A stretch of 64,000 bases of DNA. It comes from Pedobacter ginsenosidimutans. Lineage in GTDB: Bacteria; Bacteroidota; Bacteroidia; Sphingobacteriales; Sphingobacteriaceae. The position numbers and the translations under genes were made by a program. The notes under the pieces were generated by a model, which was not told the origin of the DNA, searched no databases, and saw only the letters and a program-made list of their open reading frames with translations. Shown here piece by piece: positions 8,235-17,409 of this stretch; positions within the stretch are counted from its first letter, which is position 1, and each line of letters starts with the position of its first letter. The DNA is taken from the NCBI RefSeq assembly GCF_001442625.1, contig NZ_LMZQ01000006.1:1-64000 (forward strand). The letters are read 5' to 3'.

Positions 8235-9463
8235 ATTATAACGAGAAGAAAATGGGCGAAGGAAGCGCGGTATTTCTTGCTGGAGTAAATTACCTGAAAG
8301 AAAGCAGCGCTCTGGGTTATTCAGATAAGCTGTTTTTCCTGCAGCAGCGGGCAGGGCTTAATGAGCGGGTAAAAACCAATTGCCTGCACATTTCACTGAA
8401 TTTCGAAAGCAAGGAGCAAATATCAAATGACAAAATGCAGCAGATCGCAAAGGATTACATGGCGCGGGTCGGTTTCGGAGAGCAACCGCTATTGATCTAC
8501 AGGCACCTGGATGCCGGGCATCCGCATTGTCATATCGTTACCACGAATATTGATGCAGTCGGTAAGCGCATTAGTCTGCACAACCTGGGACGGGATTTAT
8601 CGGAAGTTGCCAGACAGGAAATAGAAACCAAATATGAACTGACCCCAGCTGCAGGCCGGGGAACGGAACAGGAACTCCCCCCTCCTGACCTTTGGGCACT
8701 TAAAAAGGCGGATTACGGTAGGGATGAGACCAAAAAAGTAATTACCCAGATTGTAAATGCTGTCGTTCAGAAATACAACTACACCAGTCTGGCTGAGCTC
8801 AATGCAGCTCTGGGCAGCTTTAACATTTTGGCCGACCGTGGGCATGAAAAATCGGCTATGTATGGGGCTAAGGGGCTCTTATACCGCATTATTGATGAGA
8901 AGGGAAATAAACTAGGTGTTCCCATCAAAGCCAGCAGGATTGCAGGGAAACATACTTTGGACAAACTGGAACAGCGATTTGAAAAGAATAAATCCAAGCG
9001 TAAAATATTGGCCACAATCTTAAAACAGCGTATAAACCACGTGCTGGAAAAATATCCCAACAAACAAGGTTTCCAGGAACAGTTAAAAGAGCGGAAAATA
9101 GAGCTGCTTTACCGGACCAGCAAGGATGGGCATATATATGGCTTAACTTTTATTGATCACCTGGGGAGAGCGGTTTTCAATGGTAGCGAGCTAGGCAAAG
9201 CTTATGGCGCTAAAGCATTGTTGCAGACCTTTAACCAATTGCCACAAAAGCAAAAGGCGACAGTAAATACGACCACCTCCCTTAACAGTAAACTTCCAAA
9301 TCCGGCCAAAGATGATCAAAATAGTTACCTGCAACCTGTTGCTCCTACCCATTATCTTGAAATTCTATTGGGAAGAATGGAACAGGAACATGCGCCTCAC
9401 CTGCCGAAAAGAAAAAAGAAACGAAAAAAACGGGGCCAACAAACCCAGCAGATTAACCTTTAA
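8189..9463 (+). CDS. mobB: Relaxase, MOBP/VirD2-like (MobB)
   Basis: Relaxase of 424 residues that would nick oriT, stay covalently bound to the 5' end through a tyrosine, and pilot the strand into the recipient. The N-terminal domain starts MVARIVSGKNIRGALNYNEKK, with Y17 the likely catalytic residue. The metal-binding histidine motif is visible as YRHLDAGHPHCHIVTTN around residues 108-126. The C-terminal third is Lys/Arg rich, ending in a KRKKKRKKRG tail suited to DNA binding. It overlaps mobA and is followed 10 bp later by the coupling protein gene: a compact mobA-mobB-mobC operon. Confidence 0.9.
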   Translation: MVARIVSGKNIRGALNYNEKKMGEGSAVFLAGVNYLKESSALGYSDKLFFLQQRAGLNERVKTNCLHISLNFESKEQISNDKMQQIAKDYMARVGFGEQPLLIYRHLDAGHPHCHIVTTNIDAVGKRISLHNLGRDLSEVARQEIETKYELTPAAGRGTEQELPPPDLWALKKADYGRDETKKVITQIVNAVVQKYNYTSLAELNAALGSFNILADRGHEKSAMYGAKGLLYRIIDEKGNKLGVPIKASRIAGKHTLDKLEQRFEKNKSKRKILATILKQRINHVLEKYPNKQGFQEQLKERKIELLYRTSKDGHIYGLTFIDHLGRAVFNGSELGKAYGAKALLQTFNQLPQKQKATVNTTTSLNSKLPNPAKDDQNSYLQPVAPTHYLEILLGRMEQEHAPHLPKRKKKRKKRGQQTQQINL

Positions 9464-9473
9464 TAACTAATTC

Positions 9474-11519
9474 ATGAATACAGGAGAAGATACCCAAGGA
9501 CTACGTAAGATCCTTGATTTTACAAGGCTGATTAGCCTTTTCATATTGGCCATACATTTCTATATTACCTGTTATAGGGCATTTGAGTTTTGGGGATGGA
9601 CGGCAACGCTTACCGACAGGATTGTGGTGAATATTGCAAAAACCGGTTTGTTTACCGGCATGCTTAAACCCAAACTAGCCGCCTTGTTGTTTTTGTGTAT
9701 ATCCTTACTCGGTGTGAAGGGCAAAAAGGATGAAAAAATCCAAAGGAATAGCATTGTGGCTTATTTGGTGTGTGGTTTACTGATTTACCTGGTTAGTGTA
9801 CTGGTTTTGTATTTGCCTTGCCCTCTGACAGCGATAGCTGCCTTGTACATCGCCTTATCTGCAAGTGGTTATTTACTGGTGCTTACCGGGGGCACCTGGT
9901 TAAGCAGGTTGATTAAAAACAACCTTTCTACTGACGTGTTTAATTCGGAAAATGAAACCTTCCCGCAGGAAGAACGGCTGCTGGAAAACGAACATTCTTT
10001 TAATCTACCTACCAAATATAACTTAAAGGGTAAGACAAGGGAGGGCTGGATAAATTGTGTTAACCCTTACCGGAGCGTTTTGGTAGCCGGATCTGGTGGT
10101 GCTGGAAAGACCTATTTTGTGATCCGCCATATCATGGATCAGCAGTTAAAAAAAGCTTTTTCAATGTTCATTTATGATTTTAAGTTTGATGATTTAACCC
10201 GAATGGCTTATAATAAGCTATTAAAATATCGGTCCAATTATAAGATTAAACCAGCCTTTTACATGATTAATTTTGAAGACCTGAACAGAACGCATCGCTG
10301 CAATCCACTTGATCCCAATGGTATGGAAGATATTACCGATGCAACAGAGGCTAGTCGTACCATTATGATGGGCTTGAATAAAGACTGGCTTAAAAAACAA
10401 GGAGATTTCTTCGTTGAATCGCCAATCAATTTCTTAACCGCAGTAATCTGGTTTTTAAAGAAATACGAGAATGGCAAGTATTGCACATTGGCCCATGTTA
10501 TCGAGCTAATGCAGTTGAATTACGATCCATTATTTGCTGTGTTGCAAGCTGAGGAAGAAATTAAAGCGCTGATTAATCCATTTGTTTCGGCATTGCGGAA
10601 TAATGCCCAGGCGCAATTAGAGGGTCAGATTGCATCAGCTAAAATTGGCCTTGCCAGGCTTTCATCACCGCAGTTGTATTACGTGCTAACGGGTAATGAT
10701 TTTACGCTTGATATTAATAATCCCGATTCGCCTAAGATTGTCTCTATGGGTAATAATCCACAGAAAATTGATACTTATGGGGCTGTGCTTTCACTTTACG
10801 TGAACCGGATGCTGAAGCTGATCAATAAAAAAGGTAAACAGAAATGTAGCTTAATTTTTGATGAATATCCGACCTTGGTGGCGAATTTAATTACCACGAT
10901 TAGTACCGGCAGGAGTAATCTGATCAGTTGTACAATCGGGATACAAAGCATTGAACAGGTGAAAAAGGAATATGGCGCGGAACAGGCGGAGATTATGGCG
11001 GGTATTTGTGCCAATATTATCAGTGGGCAGGTATCGGGTGATAGTGCAAAGAAGCTTTCGGAGACTTTCGGCAAAATTATGCAGGATAGGCAAAGCATGA
11101 GCATCAATAGCAATGATACTTCTATTTCTAAATCAACACAGATGGATTATGCGATTCCAGCCTCTAAAATTGCTACGCTTTCTTCAGGAGAGTTTGTGGG
11201 TATTGTGGCGGATAGTCCTGGCGAAAAAATTCCGCAAAAAATGTTTCATGGTGAGATACAAAATGATCATGAGGCTATTGCCAAAGAGGAAGCTGGATAC
11301 AAACCGCTTCCAGTTATCCGAACAGTTACAAAGGAGGATATTGATGAAAATTATTTAAGGGTTAAAAGGGATGTACAGGAGTTGATGAGGCTGGAATTGA
11401 AAAAGATCAGTGATCGTCGGCCGAAGAAATCAAATAAGAGAAAAAATCGTGATTCGGTTGCAAATCAAAAAAAGAGTAAGCAAATTAAGGAAGCTTCAGA
11501 GACACTTAGAACAAAGTAA
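9474..11519 (+). CDS. mobC: Type IV coupling protein (VirD4/TraG family, MobC)
   Basis: Membrane ATPase of 681 residues that links the relaxosome to the transfer channel. The N-terminal 150 residues hold several membrane helices (about 17-35, 66-80, 93-113, 118-140). Walker A GSGGAGKT is at 206-213 and Walker B with SLIFDEYPTLVA lies near residue 460. The last 50 residues are strongly basic. Called MobC in Bacteroides conjugative elements; it corresponds to VirD4 elsewhere. It closes the mob operon. The rest of the transfer machinery is about 38 kb away, after a large block of cargo. Confidence 0.93.
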   Translation: MNTGEDTQGLRKILDFTRLISLFILAIHFYITCYRAFEFWGWTATLTDRIVVNIAKTGLFTGMLKPKLAALLFLCISLLGVKGKKDEKIQRNSIVAYLVCGLLIYLVSVLVLYLPCPLTAIAALYIALSASGYLLVLTGGTWLSRLIKNNLSTDVFNSENETFPQEERLLENEHSFNLPTKYNLKGKTREGWINCVNPYRSVLVAGSGGAGKTYFVIRHIMDQQLKKAFSMFIYDFKFDDLTRMAYNKLLKYRSNYKIKPAFYMINFEDLNRTHRCNPLDPNGMEDITDATEASRTIMMGLNKDWLKKQGDFFVESPINFLTAVIWFLKKYENGKYCTLAHVIELMQLNYDPLFAVLQAEEEIKALINPFVSALRNNAQAQLEGQIASAKIGLARLSSPQLYYVLTGNDFTLDINNPDSPKIVSMGNNPQKIDTYGAVLSLYVNRMLKLINKKGKQKCSLIFDEYPTLVANLITTISTGRSNLISCTIGIQSIEQVKKEYGAEQAEIMAGICANIISGQVSGDSAKKLSETFGKIMQDRQSMSINSNDTSISKSTQMDYAIPASKIATLSSGEFVGIVADSPGEKIPQKMFHGEIQNDHEAIAKEEAGYKPLPVIRTVTKEDIDENYLRVKRDVQELMRLELKKISDRRPKKSNKRKNRDSVANQKKSKQIKEASETLRTK

Positions 11520-11596
11520 AAAAGCTTGAATGCGATAACAACGTCCCGCTGCTCTGCTGAAAAAAAATTTCTACTTTAGCAACCTAAAAACTTAAT

Positions 11597-12886
11597 ATGT
11601 CTGCAACTCTCTCAAGAATTCCAAGGACCAAAATCGAGGTCGAACATTTTTTAGAAAATAATCGTGATGAATATGCCCAGGCATACAAGCACATTAGACC
11701 TGGTGAAGGATGGCGTATAGAATGGTACGCAGATGAGGTGTTTGGACTGATGGACACTTTGTATCATGAACTATATGATACTCTTTATAGTAAACTAACT
11801 GACACCTATTCAGCTTCCGACCAGGAAATCATTGATAACATAAAGGCCTTGGCAAAATGGGCTAAGAAAGAAAATAGTTTATTTTCGAAAATAACAAAAG
11901 TAAATGGTCATGGTGTTTTAGTAAATGTCGAAGCAACTGTCCAAGAACTATTGGTCAGGGCTTACTACAAGATGAACGAAGCTGTAAAACTCGCTATCGA
12001 AGAACAGAAAGAAAACCCTAAACACATAGAAAAGGAGAAAAAATCTAGTGCATCAGATGAATACCTTATCGGCATTATTACAGCAACTCCCGAAGAATTT
12101 AATGCGGTAAATTCACTTCTAAAGAGTCCGAAACTCCTGCCATTACTTGACGCAGACAGCCACAACTACACTAAGGGATATTTTGAAAAAGGCACTAAAC
12201 GTTTGGCGGTAGTGTTATCACAAACACAAGATCAGGGAAGTTCGGCCGCTGCTGTCGCTACAACCCAAATGATCAATTCTCACAACCCAAATTTTCTAGT
12301 TATGATTGGTCACGCAGCTGGAAACAAAAACCTTATGCATACAACAGGACTTGGTGATATACTAGTTGCAAAAGAGGCATTCGATTATGGGCAAGTAACT
12401 GTGATAGAAAAAGTTACAAATGGCAATATTGAATATATTGAGAAAGACAAAAAACGGCCCATTGAGGCTGATAGAAGCTTAATTACTCGAATAAAGCAGT
12501 TTGCAGACCATAAAGCGCCATTAACTACCATCAAACAAGATTATCCTGGTAATAGTCTATTCACTAGTTCACTCAATGTTCATTTTGGAAGTATGGCCTC
12601 CGGAAACGCTTTAGTTAGATCTGAATCCTGGTTTAATAAAATTATAACTGCAAACCCGGGGGTTATAGGATTGGATATGGAAACTTATGGATTCTATTTT
12701 GCAGCGGTGAATACCAGATTCAAAAATAAACCACTATTTGTTTCAATTAAGTCGGTTTCAGATTTTGGTTCTCACAATACTGTCTATACCGCTCCATTAA
12801 AACCTCCAGTTCATCGAGTTGGCTATGCTACACATACAAGTGCCAGTTTCTTTTATGAATTCGCAATGGAACATCTCCCGCTATAA
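11597..12886 (+). CDS. Nucleoside phosphorylase-fold protein, probable defence effector
   Basis: Protein of 429 residues with two parts. Residues 1-145 form a helical, charged N-terminal domain of unknown type. Residues 155-427 form a phosphorylase/nucleosidase (PNP/UDP/MTAN) domain: IGIITATPEEFNAV at its start, IGHAAG near 237, GLDMETYG at 358-365 with E362 in the ribose-binding position, and SVSDFG with D389 in the base-contacting position. In bacterial immunity this fold serves as an effector that cleaves nucleotides such as ATP. The next gene, 12 bp on, encodes a PIN nuclease, so the two form a cassette. TACTTTAG upstream (about 11572) is a possible -7 box. Metabolic use is possible, but the extra N-terminal domain and context favour defence. 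Confidence 0.6.
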   Translation: MSATLSRIPRTKIEVEHFLENNRDEYAQAYKHIRPGEGWRIEWYADEVFGLMDTLYHELYDTLYSKLTDTYSASDQEIIDNIKALAKWAKKENSLFSKITKVNGHGVLVNVEATVQELLVRAYYKMNEAVKLAIEEQKENPKHIEKEKKSSASDEYLIGIITATPEEFNAVNSLLKSPKLLPLLDADSHNYTKGYFEKGTKRLAVVLSQTQDQGSSAAAVATTQMINSHNPNFLVMIGHAAGNKNLMHTTGLGDILVAKEAFDYGQVTVIEKVTNGNIEYIEKDKKRPIEADRSLITRIKQFADHKAPLTTIKQDYPGNSLFTSSLNVHFGSMASGNALVRSESWFNKIITANPGVIGLDMETYGFYFAAVNTRFKNKPLFVSIKSVSDFGSHNTVYTAPLKPPVHRVGYATHTSASFFYEFAMEHLPL

Positions 12887-12898
12887 CTTTTAAATACA

Positions 12899-13990
12899 AT
12901 GAAGATATTTATTGACACTAATGTATTTTATCAGAATTGGCACCTTAGAAGCGCTCATTTTCAACTATTGATCAACTTTGCGAATAATTCAGGCGTTGAA
13001 CTTTTGATGTCAGACCTGGTTTGTGAAGAGGTCCAAAATAAGCAGGAAATTTCAATGCAAGAGGTGGCTACATCTTTGAACAATTCACTTAAGGCATTCA
13101 ATAAAGTTAATGCCGAAGCCTTGGAAGTAGATGTATATAGTCAGATAGAAAAATATAATTTTAAAAACATACTAGTTGATAATTTCGATAGACTAACCTT
13201 CATACCCTACGATTCGATACCTCAAAAAAAACTAGTCCATAGAGCTATCAAGCAGATAAAACCGTTTTTTACCGAAGACAAAGGATATAGAGATACGCTT
13301 ATCTGGTTGTCGCTTTTGGAATATTTAAAGCATAACAAAATCAAGGATGAAATTATTTTTGTCCAGGCAAACGCAAATGATTTTTTTGAAAATAATTCGG
13401 TTAATTTCCTTCCCGAATTATTAGTTGATATCAGAGATTATGGAGTACAATGTAAATTCCTTAATTACAAATCTTTAAACGCGTTTCTAAAAGACAAAGT
13501 TTCGGAAGAAGATCACCTTTACAACTTCGATAAAGTTCAACATGAAATTCTGGACCACTATGATCTTGAGATACAGGATGAAATATCGGACTACTTAAAT
13601 TCAATTAGTACCGAAGAACTTATGCGCTTAATTAATAACGACAACACTTGGTTCCCTAACATGCCTGTGATAAACAGTCATAAGTTTGAAATAATAGAAG
13701 GTATTGAAGATCCCTTAATAATTGGCTGTAAAGACACAGGTGCAAGTAGGCTAAGCATTAACTACGAATTTGAACTCAGAAGTTGTGTTCTATCGTTTAC
13801 AATTTTAGATCACTACTTATTAGGGGATCCAGGTTGGATGCACAAGTATTTTCAAGAACTGGAAGAACTTCCTAATGGTCTACTACTTTCCGAGTATGCT
13901 CGAATTAGAATAGAAGCAAGTTTTAATTTGAGTATAAATTTAAAACGCATTAACGGTCTTACAATTGATCGCTTTGAGATAGGCCGTTAA
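12899..13990 (+). CDS. PIN-domain nuclease (DUF4935-like)
   Basis: Protein of 363 residues with an N-terminal PIN ribonuclease domain over about residues 1-185. The acidic metal-binding residues are visible: D6 in MKIFIDTNVF, E43/E44 in VCEEVQ, D132 in GYRDTLIW and D161 in ANANDFF. The GYRDTLIW block is typical of the DUF4935 PIN group. The C-terminal half (190-363) is an unassigned domain, possibly a sensor. The start is 12 bp after the PNP-like gene, so they are likely co-transcribed and act together. A 7-bp hairpin overlaps the stop codon. No small antitoxin gene is adjacent, which argues against a simple VapBC pair. Confidence 0.7.
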   Translation: MKIFIDTNVFYQNWHLRSAHFQLLINFANNSGVELLMSDLVCEEVQNKQEISMQEVATSLNNSLKAFNKVNAEALEVDVYSQIEKYNFKNILVDNFDRLTFIPYDSIPQKKLVHRAIKQIKPFFTEDKGYRDTLIWLSLLEYLKHNKIKDEIIFVQANANDFFENNSVNFLPELLVDIRDYGVQCKFLNYKSLNAFLKDKVSEEDHLYNFDKVQHEILDHYDLEIQDEISDYLNSISTEELMRLINNDNTWFPNMPVINSHKFEIIEGIEDPLIIGCKDTGASRLSINYEFELRSCVLSFTILDHYLLGDPGWMHKYFQELEELPNGLLLSEYARIRIEASFNLSINLKRINGLTIDRFEIGR

Positions 13991-13999
13991 CCCGGCCTA
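13980..13999 (+). terminator. Hairpin at end of PNP-PIN cassette
   Basis: TAGGCCG (13980-13986) pairs with CGGCCTA (13993-13999) around a 6-nt loop that includes the PIN gene stop codon. Only a weak T-rich tail follows. Confidence 0.4.
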
Positions 14000-14025
14000 A
14001 ACTTTGAATTAAGTAGCCATCATCA

Positions 14026-14961
14026 TTAGATCACCCCCTGCCCCAATTTATACACCAGTTCCGTTTTATCGTTCACCCCAACTTTCTTAAATATATTCTT
14101 CACGTGGCTCTTCACCGTATCCAGTGAAATAAACAGCTTATCCGCAATAAATTTATACTGCATTCCCTGACTGATCAAAAGTGAAATTTCTGTTTCCCTC
14201 GCCGTTAACCCATACACCGCGCAGTTATGTTCAAATATGGAAGCGCCAACACCCGCAACATAAACGGCATTCAATTGTAAATCCCTTGCACGCTCCCACC
14301 GGATGGTTTTGCGGAAACAGAGAATTGTTACCACCAAAAACCCTGAATTGGTAACCATAATCTGAATCCATTGCGAGATATGCAGGTAAACAAAAACGCC
14401 CATCAATACCCAGGGTACTACAGCAGAATAAACTTTATACATTTCCGGTTTTCCGTAAGAAAATGCCAGATCATTTTCCGAAGGGTTTTGAGACCGGATT
14501 GCTTTTAACATTATAAACAGTAAGATTAACGCATAAACACCTGGTATAATCATGCCATAACTGGTGGCATATTCGAGTTTACCGGTAAGCGGATATGCAA
14601 ACAAAAAGGAAACACCAAAAGGGATCAACAAAAACATGGGTACGCCATAAAACACATGCCACCTTAATGCCCGAAGGCCAAAGGCCATATAAAAATAACA
14701 AGGAAAATAGGACGCAATCAGAAAGCCACTTCCATAGGAAATGATATTCTGCGCCATGATGGGGATAGCAAAATTTGAATCCGGGAAGAGCCCGCAGGAT
14801 ATATTATACAGGATCAATAACACCAGTAACAAACAATACCACAATCTTGGTTTTTCCTGTGGTCTGGAAAGATAAAGGATAACCTGGGAAAAGAACATAC
14901 CGAATTCCAGCACACTGACCACAAAGGTGAGTATGTGCATTTCGGAATTAAAAATATACAT
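14026..14961 (-). CDS. Membrane LuxR-type transcriptional regulator
   Basis: Protein of 311 residues joining an N-terminal membrane domain to a C-terminal LuxR-type helix-turn-helix. I count about seven hydrophobic segments between residues 5 and 220. The HTH covers about 248-306, with LTARETEISLLISQGM, then FIADKLFISLDTVKSHVKNIFKKVGV, a textbook LuxR/FixJ pattern. There is no receiver domain, so signal input would come through the membrane part. It lies downstream of the TetR gene and the alpha-oxoamine synthase on the same strand, which makes it a candidate receptor for a product of that enzyme; this is inference. Confidence 0.8.
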   Translation of the reverse strand: MYIFNSEMHILTFVVSVLEFGMFFSQVILYLSRPQEKPRLWYCLLLVLLILYNISCGLFPDSNFAIPIMAQNIISYGSGFLIASYFPCYFYMAFGLRALRWHVFYGVPMFLLIPFGVSFLFAYPLTGKLEYATSYGMIIPGVYALILLFIMLKAIRSQNPSENDLAFSYGKPEMYKVYSAVVPWVLMGVFVYLHISQWIQIMVTNSGFLVVTILCFRKTIRWERARDLQLNAVYVAGVGASIFEHNCAVYGLTARETEISLLISQGMQYKFIADKLFISLDTVKSHVKNIFKKVGVNDKTELVYKLGQGVI

Positions 14962-15041
14962 AGGAGATGAATTAAAAACCGCTAAGAAAAATTCAAAAAA
15001 ATGGCAGAAGCCTGGTAGCTAAAAGGTGATAATCAGCCGGC

Positions 15042-15067
15042 CGGTCCTGATCTCCCGATCAGAACCG
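15042..15067. terminator. Hairpin between TetR and LuxR-type genes
   Basis: CGGTCCTGATC (15042-15052) pairs with GATCAGAACCG (15057-15067), one mismatch, 4-nt loop. On the minus strand it lies just after the TetR gene, so it may end or attenuate that transcript. No clean U-run follows. Confidence 0.4.
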
Positions 15068-15112
15068 CACCGGTGATCCTCTCAACAACCCTTTTATTAC
15101 GAACCAAAGAAT

Positions 15113-15772
15113 CTACAAAGAACCCTCATCACGTTCAGTTTCCGCCAGTTTCCAAACTGCTTCGATGACTTGGCCGATGGCTTTTTCAAAAGCCACCTTA
15201 TCGCGTTCTTCGTTGATGTCGACACCACAAACTTTACTTTTATTGGTTCCAGCATGCCAGACGGTATAGTAAATACCACCTAGCACTAATGCAAGAACCG
15301 CACGGAAACTAATTCCTGAATCCTTAAAATGGGGATCGGTTAATTTTGCTATCGGATCTCCCTGCGCTTCGCGTTCATCAGAAATCTCTTTCAGAAGCGG
15401 ATGGGATTCAGAAACCTGCCACTGGATCATTTTCTGCATTTCTGCATTGGTCAAGAAGTGGTGAAACTGCTCTTTAAAGATGGCGCTGATATAGCCCGGT
15501 AATTCGTGTTCTTTTGGCTTTTTGGTCAGCCGGAACTTTTCAAAGATGGGCTTCCAGAAATCACGGCCACGGATATAGGTTTTAAGCAGATTGTTATAAC
15601 TGGTAAAATACCAGTAGATCAATTTCTTGTTCACCCCTGCCCTTATTCCGATCTTATTTACTCCAAGTCCTTTATATCCTTCTTCAGTCAGGATTACCCC
15701 TACCGTATCGACAAGTAACTGTTTGGTGATTTCCGGATCCCGTGACTTGTAAGGCCCTCTTTGTTTGTTCAT
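15113..15772 (-). CDS. TetR/AcrR-family regulator
   Basis: Protein of 219 residues with a standard N-terminal TetR DNA-binding domain: LVDTVGVILTEEGYKGLGVNKIGIRAGVNKKLIYWYF at about residues 20-57, containing the HTH and the Y-W-Y-F start of helix 4. The ligand-binding domain is typical in length but not in a family I can name. The start is 31 bp after the stop of the alpha-oxoamine synthase gene, so they probably form one transcript and this regulator may respond to the product of that enzyme or its lipid substrate. Confidence 0.85.
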   Translation of the reverse strand: MNKQRGPYKSRDPEITKQLLVDTVGVILTEEGYKGLGVNKIGIRAGVNKKLIYWYFTSYNNLLKTYIRGRDFWKPIFEKFRLTKKPKEHELPGYISAIFKEQFHHFLTNAEMQKMIQWQVSESHPLLKEISDEREAQGDPIAKLTDPHFKDSGISFRAVLALVLGGIYYTVWHAGTNKSKVCGVDINEERDKVAFEKAIGQVIEAVWKLAETERDEGSL

Positions 15773-15803
15773 ATTTGGTTAGCTATAATTTAGTTTGTTG
15801 ATT

Positions 15804-17078
15804 TTATACTTCCGTGGCGAGCCGGATCGGAAGTTTTCTGGATATATCTTCGTAAGCATTAAGCACGATATCCAGATGTTCTTTTTTGTGGGTAGCCATT
15901 AGGCTCATCCTGATCCTGGAATCTTTTTTTGGAACGGCCGGATAAATGATGGGGTTGGCGTATACGCCAGCCTTCAATAGTAACCTGCTTACTTCCCCGG
16001 TTAATTTTGCATCACGTATTTTAACCGGGATAATGGCAGATGAAGTGGTACCGATATCAAGACCTAGACTTCTCAAACCATCTGAAAAATAGCGCACATT
16101 TTCCCAGAGCATATCCATCCATTCGGGTTCCTCATCAATCAGTTCGATGGCCTTGATGATGGACATTGCGGCGGGCGTACTGGTTGCAGAAAATAGATGT
16201 TGGCGGCTTTGGAATTTCAGGAAGCGGATCAGATCCGGGCTTGCGATTACGTAGCCACCGATGTGCCCAAAGGTTTTACTGAATGTTCCTGAGATGATAT
16301 CTACCTTGTCAAATAGATCATATAGTTCAATTACGCCCCTGCCTGTTGTTCCGATTACTCCTGTTCCGTGCGCATCGTCTAACATCACATATCCTCCATA
16401 CTGGTGTACGAGTTCAACAATCTGATCGAGTGGCGCAAGATCACCATCCTGGGAATATACGCCGTCGATAACGACAATAATCGAGCGGTATTTTCCTTTG
16501 GATTGTTTGAGTATGCGCTCCAACATTTCCAGGTTGTTATGCAAAAAGGTTTTTACGTTCTTTCCGCGCAAACCTTCCTGTACGCTGGCATGAACACCCA
16601 TATCGATGATGGCCAGATCTTCATCCTGCAACATGCAGAGTAATGTGGCGCTATTGGCGGTATATCCTGTGGTATAAATAATGGCTGCATCACGCCTGAA
16701 AAAAGCAGCGATCTTGTTTTCCAGTTCCTGATGGAAACTAAAGTGACCACCAATGGCAGGTGACGCTCCAGCACCTGTACCATAATAAGTGATCCCAAAG
16801 ACCGCCGCTTTTTTAACCAGGTGGTGCTGGGTGAAACCCAGATAATCATTGGATACCAGTCCTACATAATTACGCGGACCACCGAAACCTTTGATGTCCA
16901 TGTTTACCGTTGGTCCGCAACCAGTGGTGCTTTCCAGCCGGTAATTCAGGTGTCCCCTTTTATCCAAGGAGTCTAAATAATCGCTAAACAATGCGCTCCG
17001 CTCGTACACATTGTAACCTTTAGGATTTTCAAAGTCTTTGAAAGATGCCTGCTCAAAATCAATAATTGTTTTGTTCAT
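15804..17078 (-). CDS. Alpha-oxoamine synthase, PLP-dependent
   Basis: PLP enzyme of 424 residues in the family that condenses an amino acid with an acyl thioester with loss of CO2 (BioF, Kbl, serine palmitoyltransferase, CqsA-type autoinducer synthases). K268 in SGTFSKTFG is the PLP lysine. D235 and H237 in DDAHGTG, and the N-terminal YVGLVSNDYLGF block near 71-82, are family hallmarks. The DDAHGTGVIG motif is closest to BioF, but there are no other biotin genes here. Neighbours are regulators plus a membrane receptor, which suggests a signal or specialised lipid (sphingoid or sulfonolipid precursor) rather than primary metabolism. The exact acyl donor cannot be read from sequence. Confidence 0.8.
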   Translation of the reverse strand: MNKTIIDFEQASFKDFENPKGYNVYERSALFSDYLDSLDKRGHLNYRLESTTGCGPTVNMDIKGFGGPRNYVGLVSNDYLGFTQHHLVKKAAVFGITYYGTGAGASPAIGGHFSFHQELENKIAAFFRRDAAIIYTTGYTANSATLLCMLQDEDLAIIDMGVHASVQEGLRGKNVKTFLHNNLEMLERILKQSKGKYRSIIVVIDGVYSQDGDLAPLDQIVELVHQYGGYVMLDDAHGTGVIGTTGRGVIELYDLFDKVDIISGTFSKTFGHIGGYVIASPDLIRFLKFQSRQHLFSATSTPAAMSIIKAIELIDEEPEWMDMLWENVRYFSDGLRSLGLDIGTTSSAIIPVKIRDAKLTGEVSRLLLKAGVYANPIIYPAVPKKDSRIRMSLMATHKKEHLDIVLNAYEDISRKLPIRLATEV

Positions 17079-17409
17079 TTTTAATAATTTTAAGAATAAT
17101 GAAAAAGTATGGCAGCGAAACTAGAGCAGTAATTTCCGCTTAGTGGTGAATTAGCAGAACTATTTTCAAATAGTGTTTTTAGGAAGCTAAAAAGCGCCTA
17201 ATCAATCAGTTAAAATCTTTCTAAAAACTACCGAAAAGGGCATAAAAATCTCATTAAGGCTAAATTCTGACCAGTTGAACTTTGCAGGAATTCCATCTAT
17301 TAGATTTTTTCCGAAAGCACTTATTTTTATCAGTTGCTGCTTATTATTTTTTCATCATTGGCATCTTGGTTTTAGGTATTCCTTATCGTTTTTGGTTATG
17401 ATATCTGGT
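17079..17409. other. Intergenic region upstream of the synthase
   Basis: 330 bp between two leftward genes, probably the promoter region of the synthase-TetR-LuxR group. It contains AGTGGTGAATTAGC at 17142-17155, identical to 39459-39472 upstream of the ECF sigma gene. No ORF or RNA gene seen. Confidence 0.45.

Noticed and set aside
12899..13990. PIN protein as a VapC toxin
   Set aside because: It is far longer than VapC and has no adjacent small antitoxin gene; it pairs with the PNP-fold gene instead.
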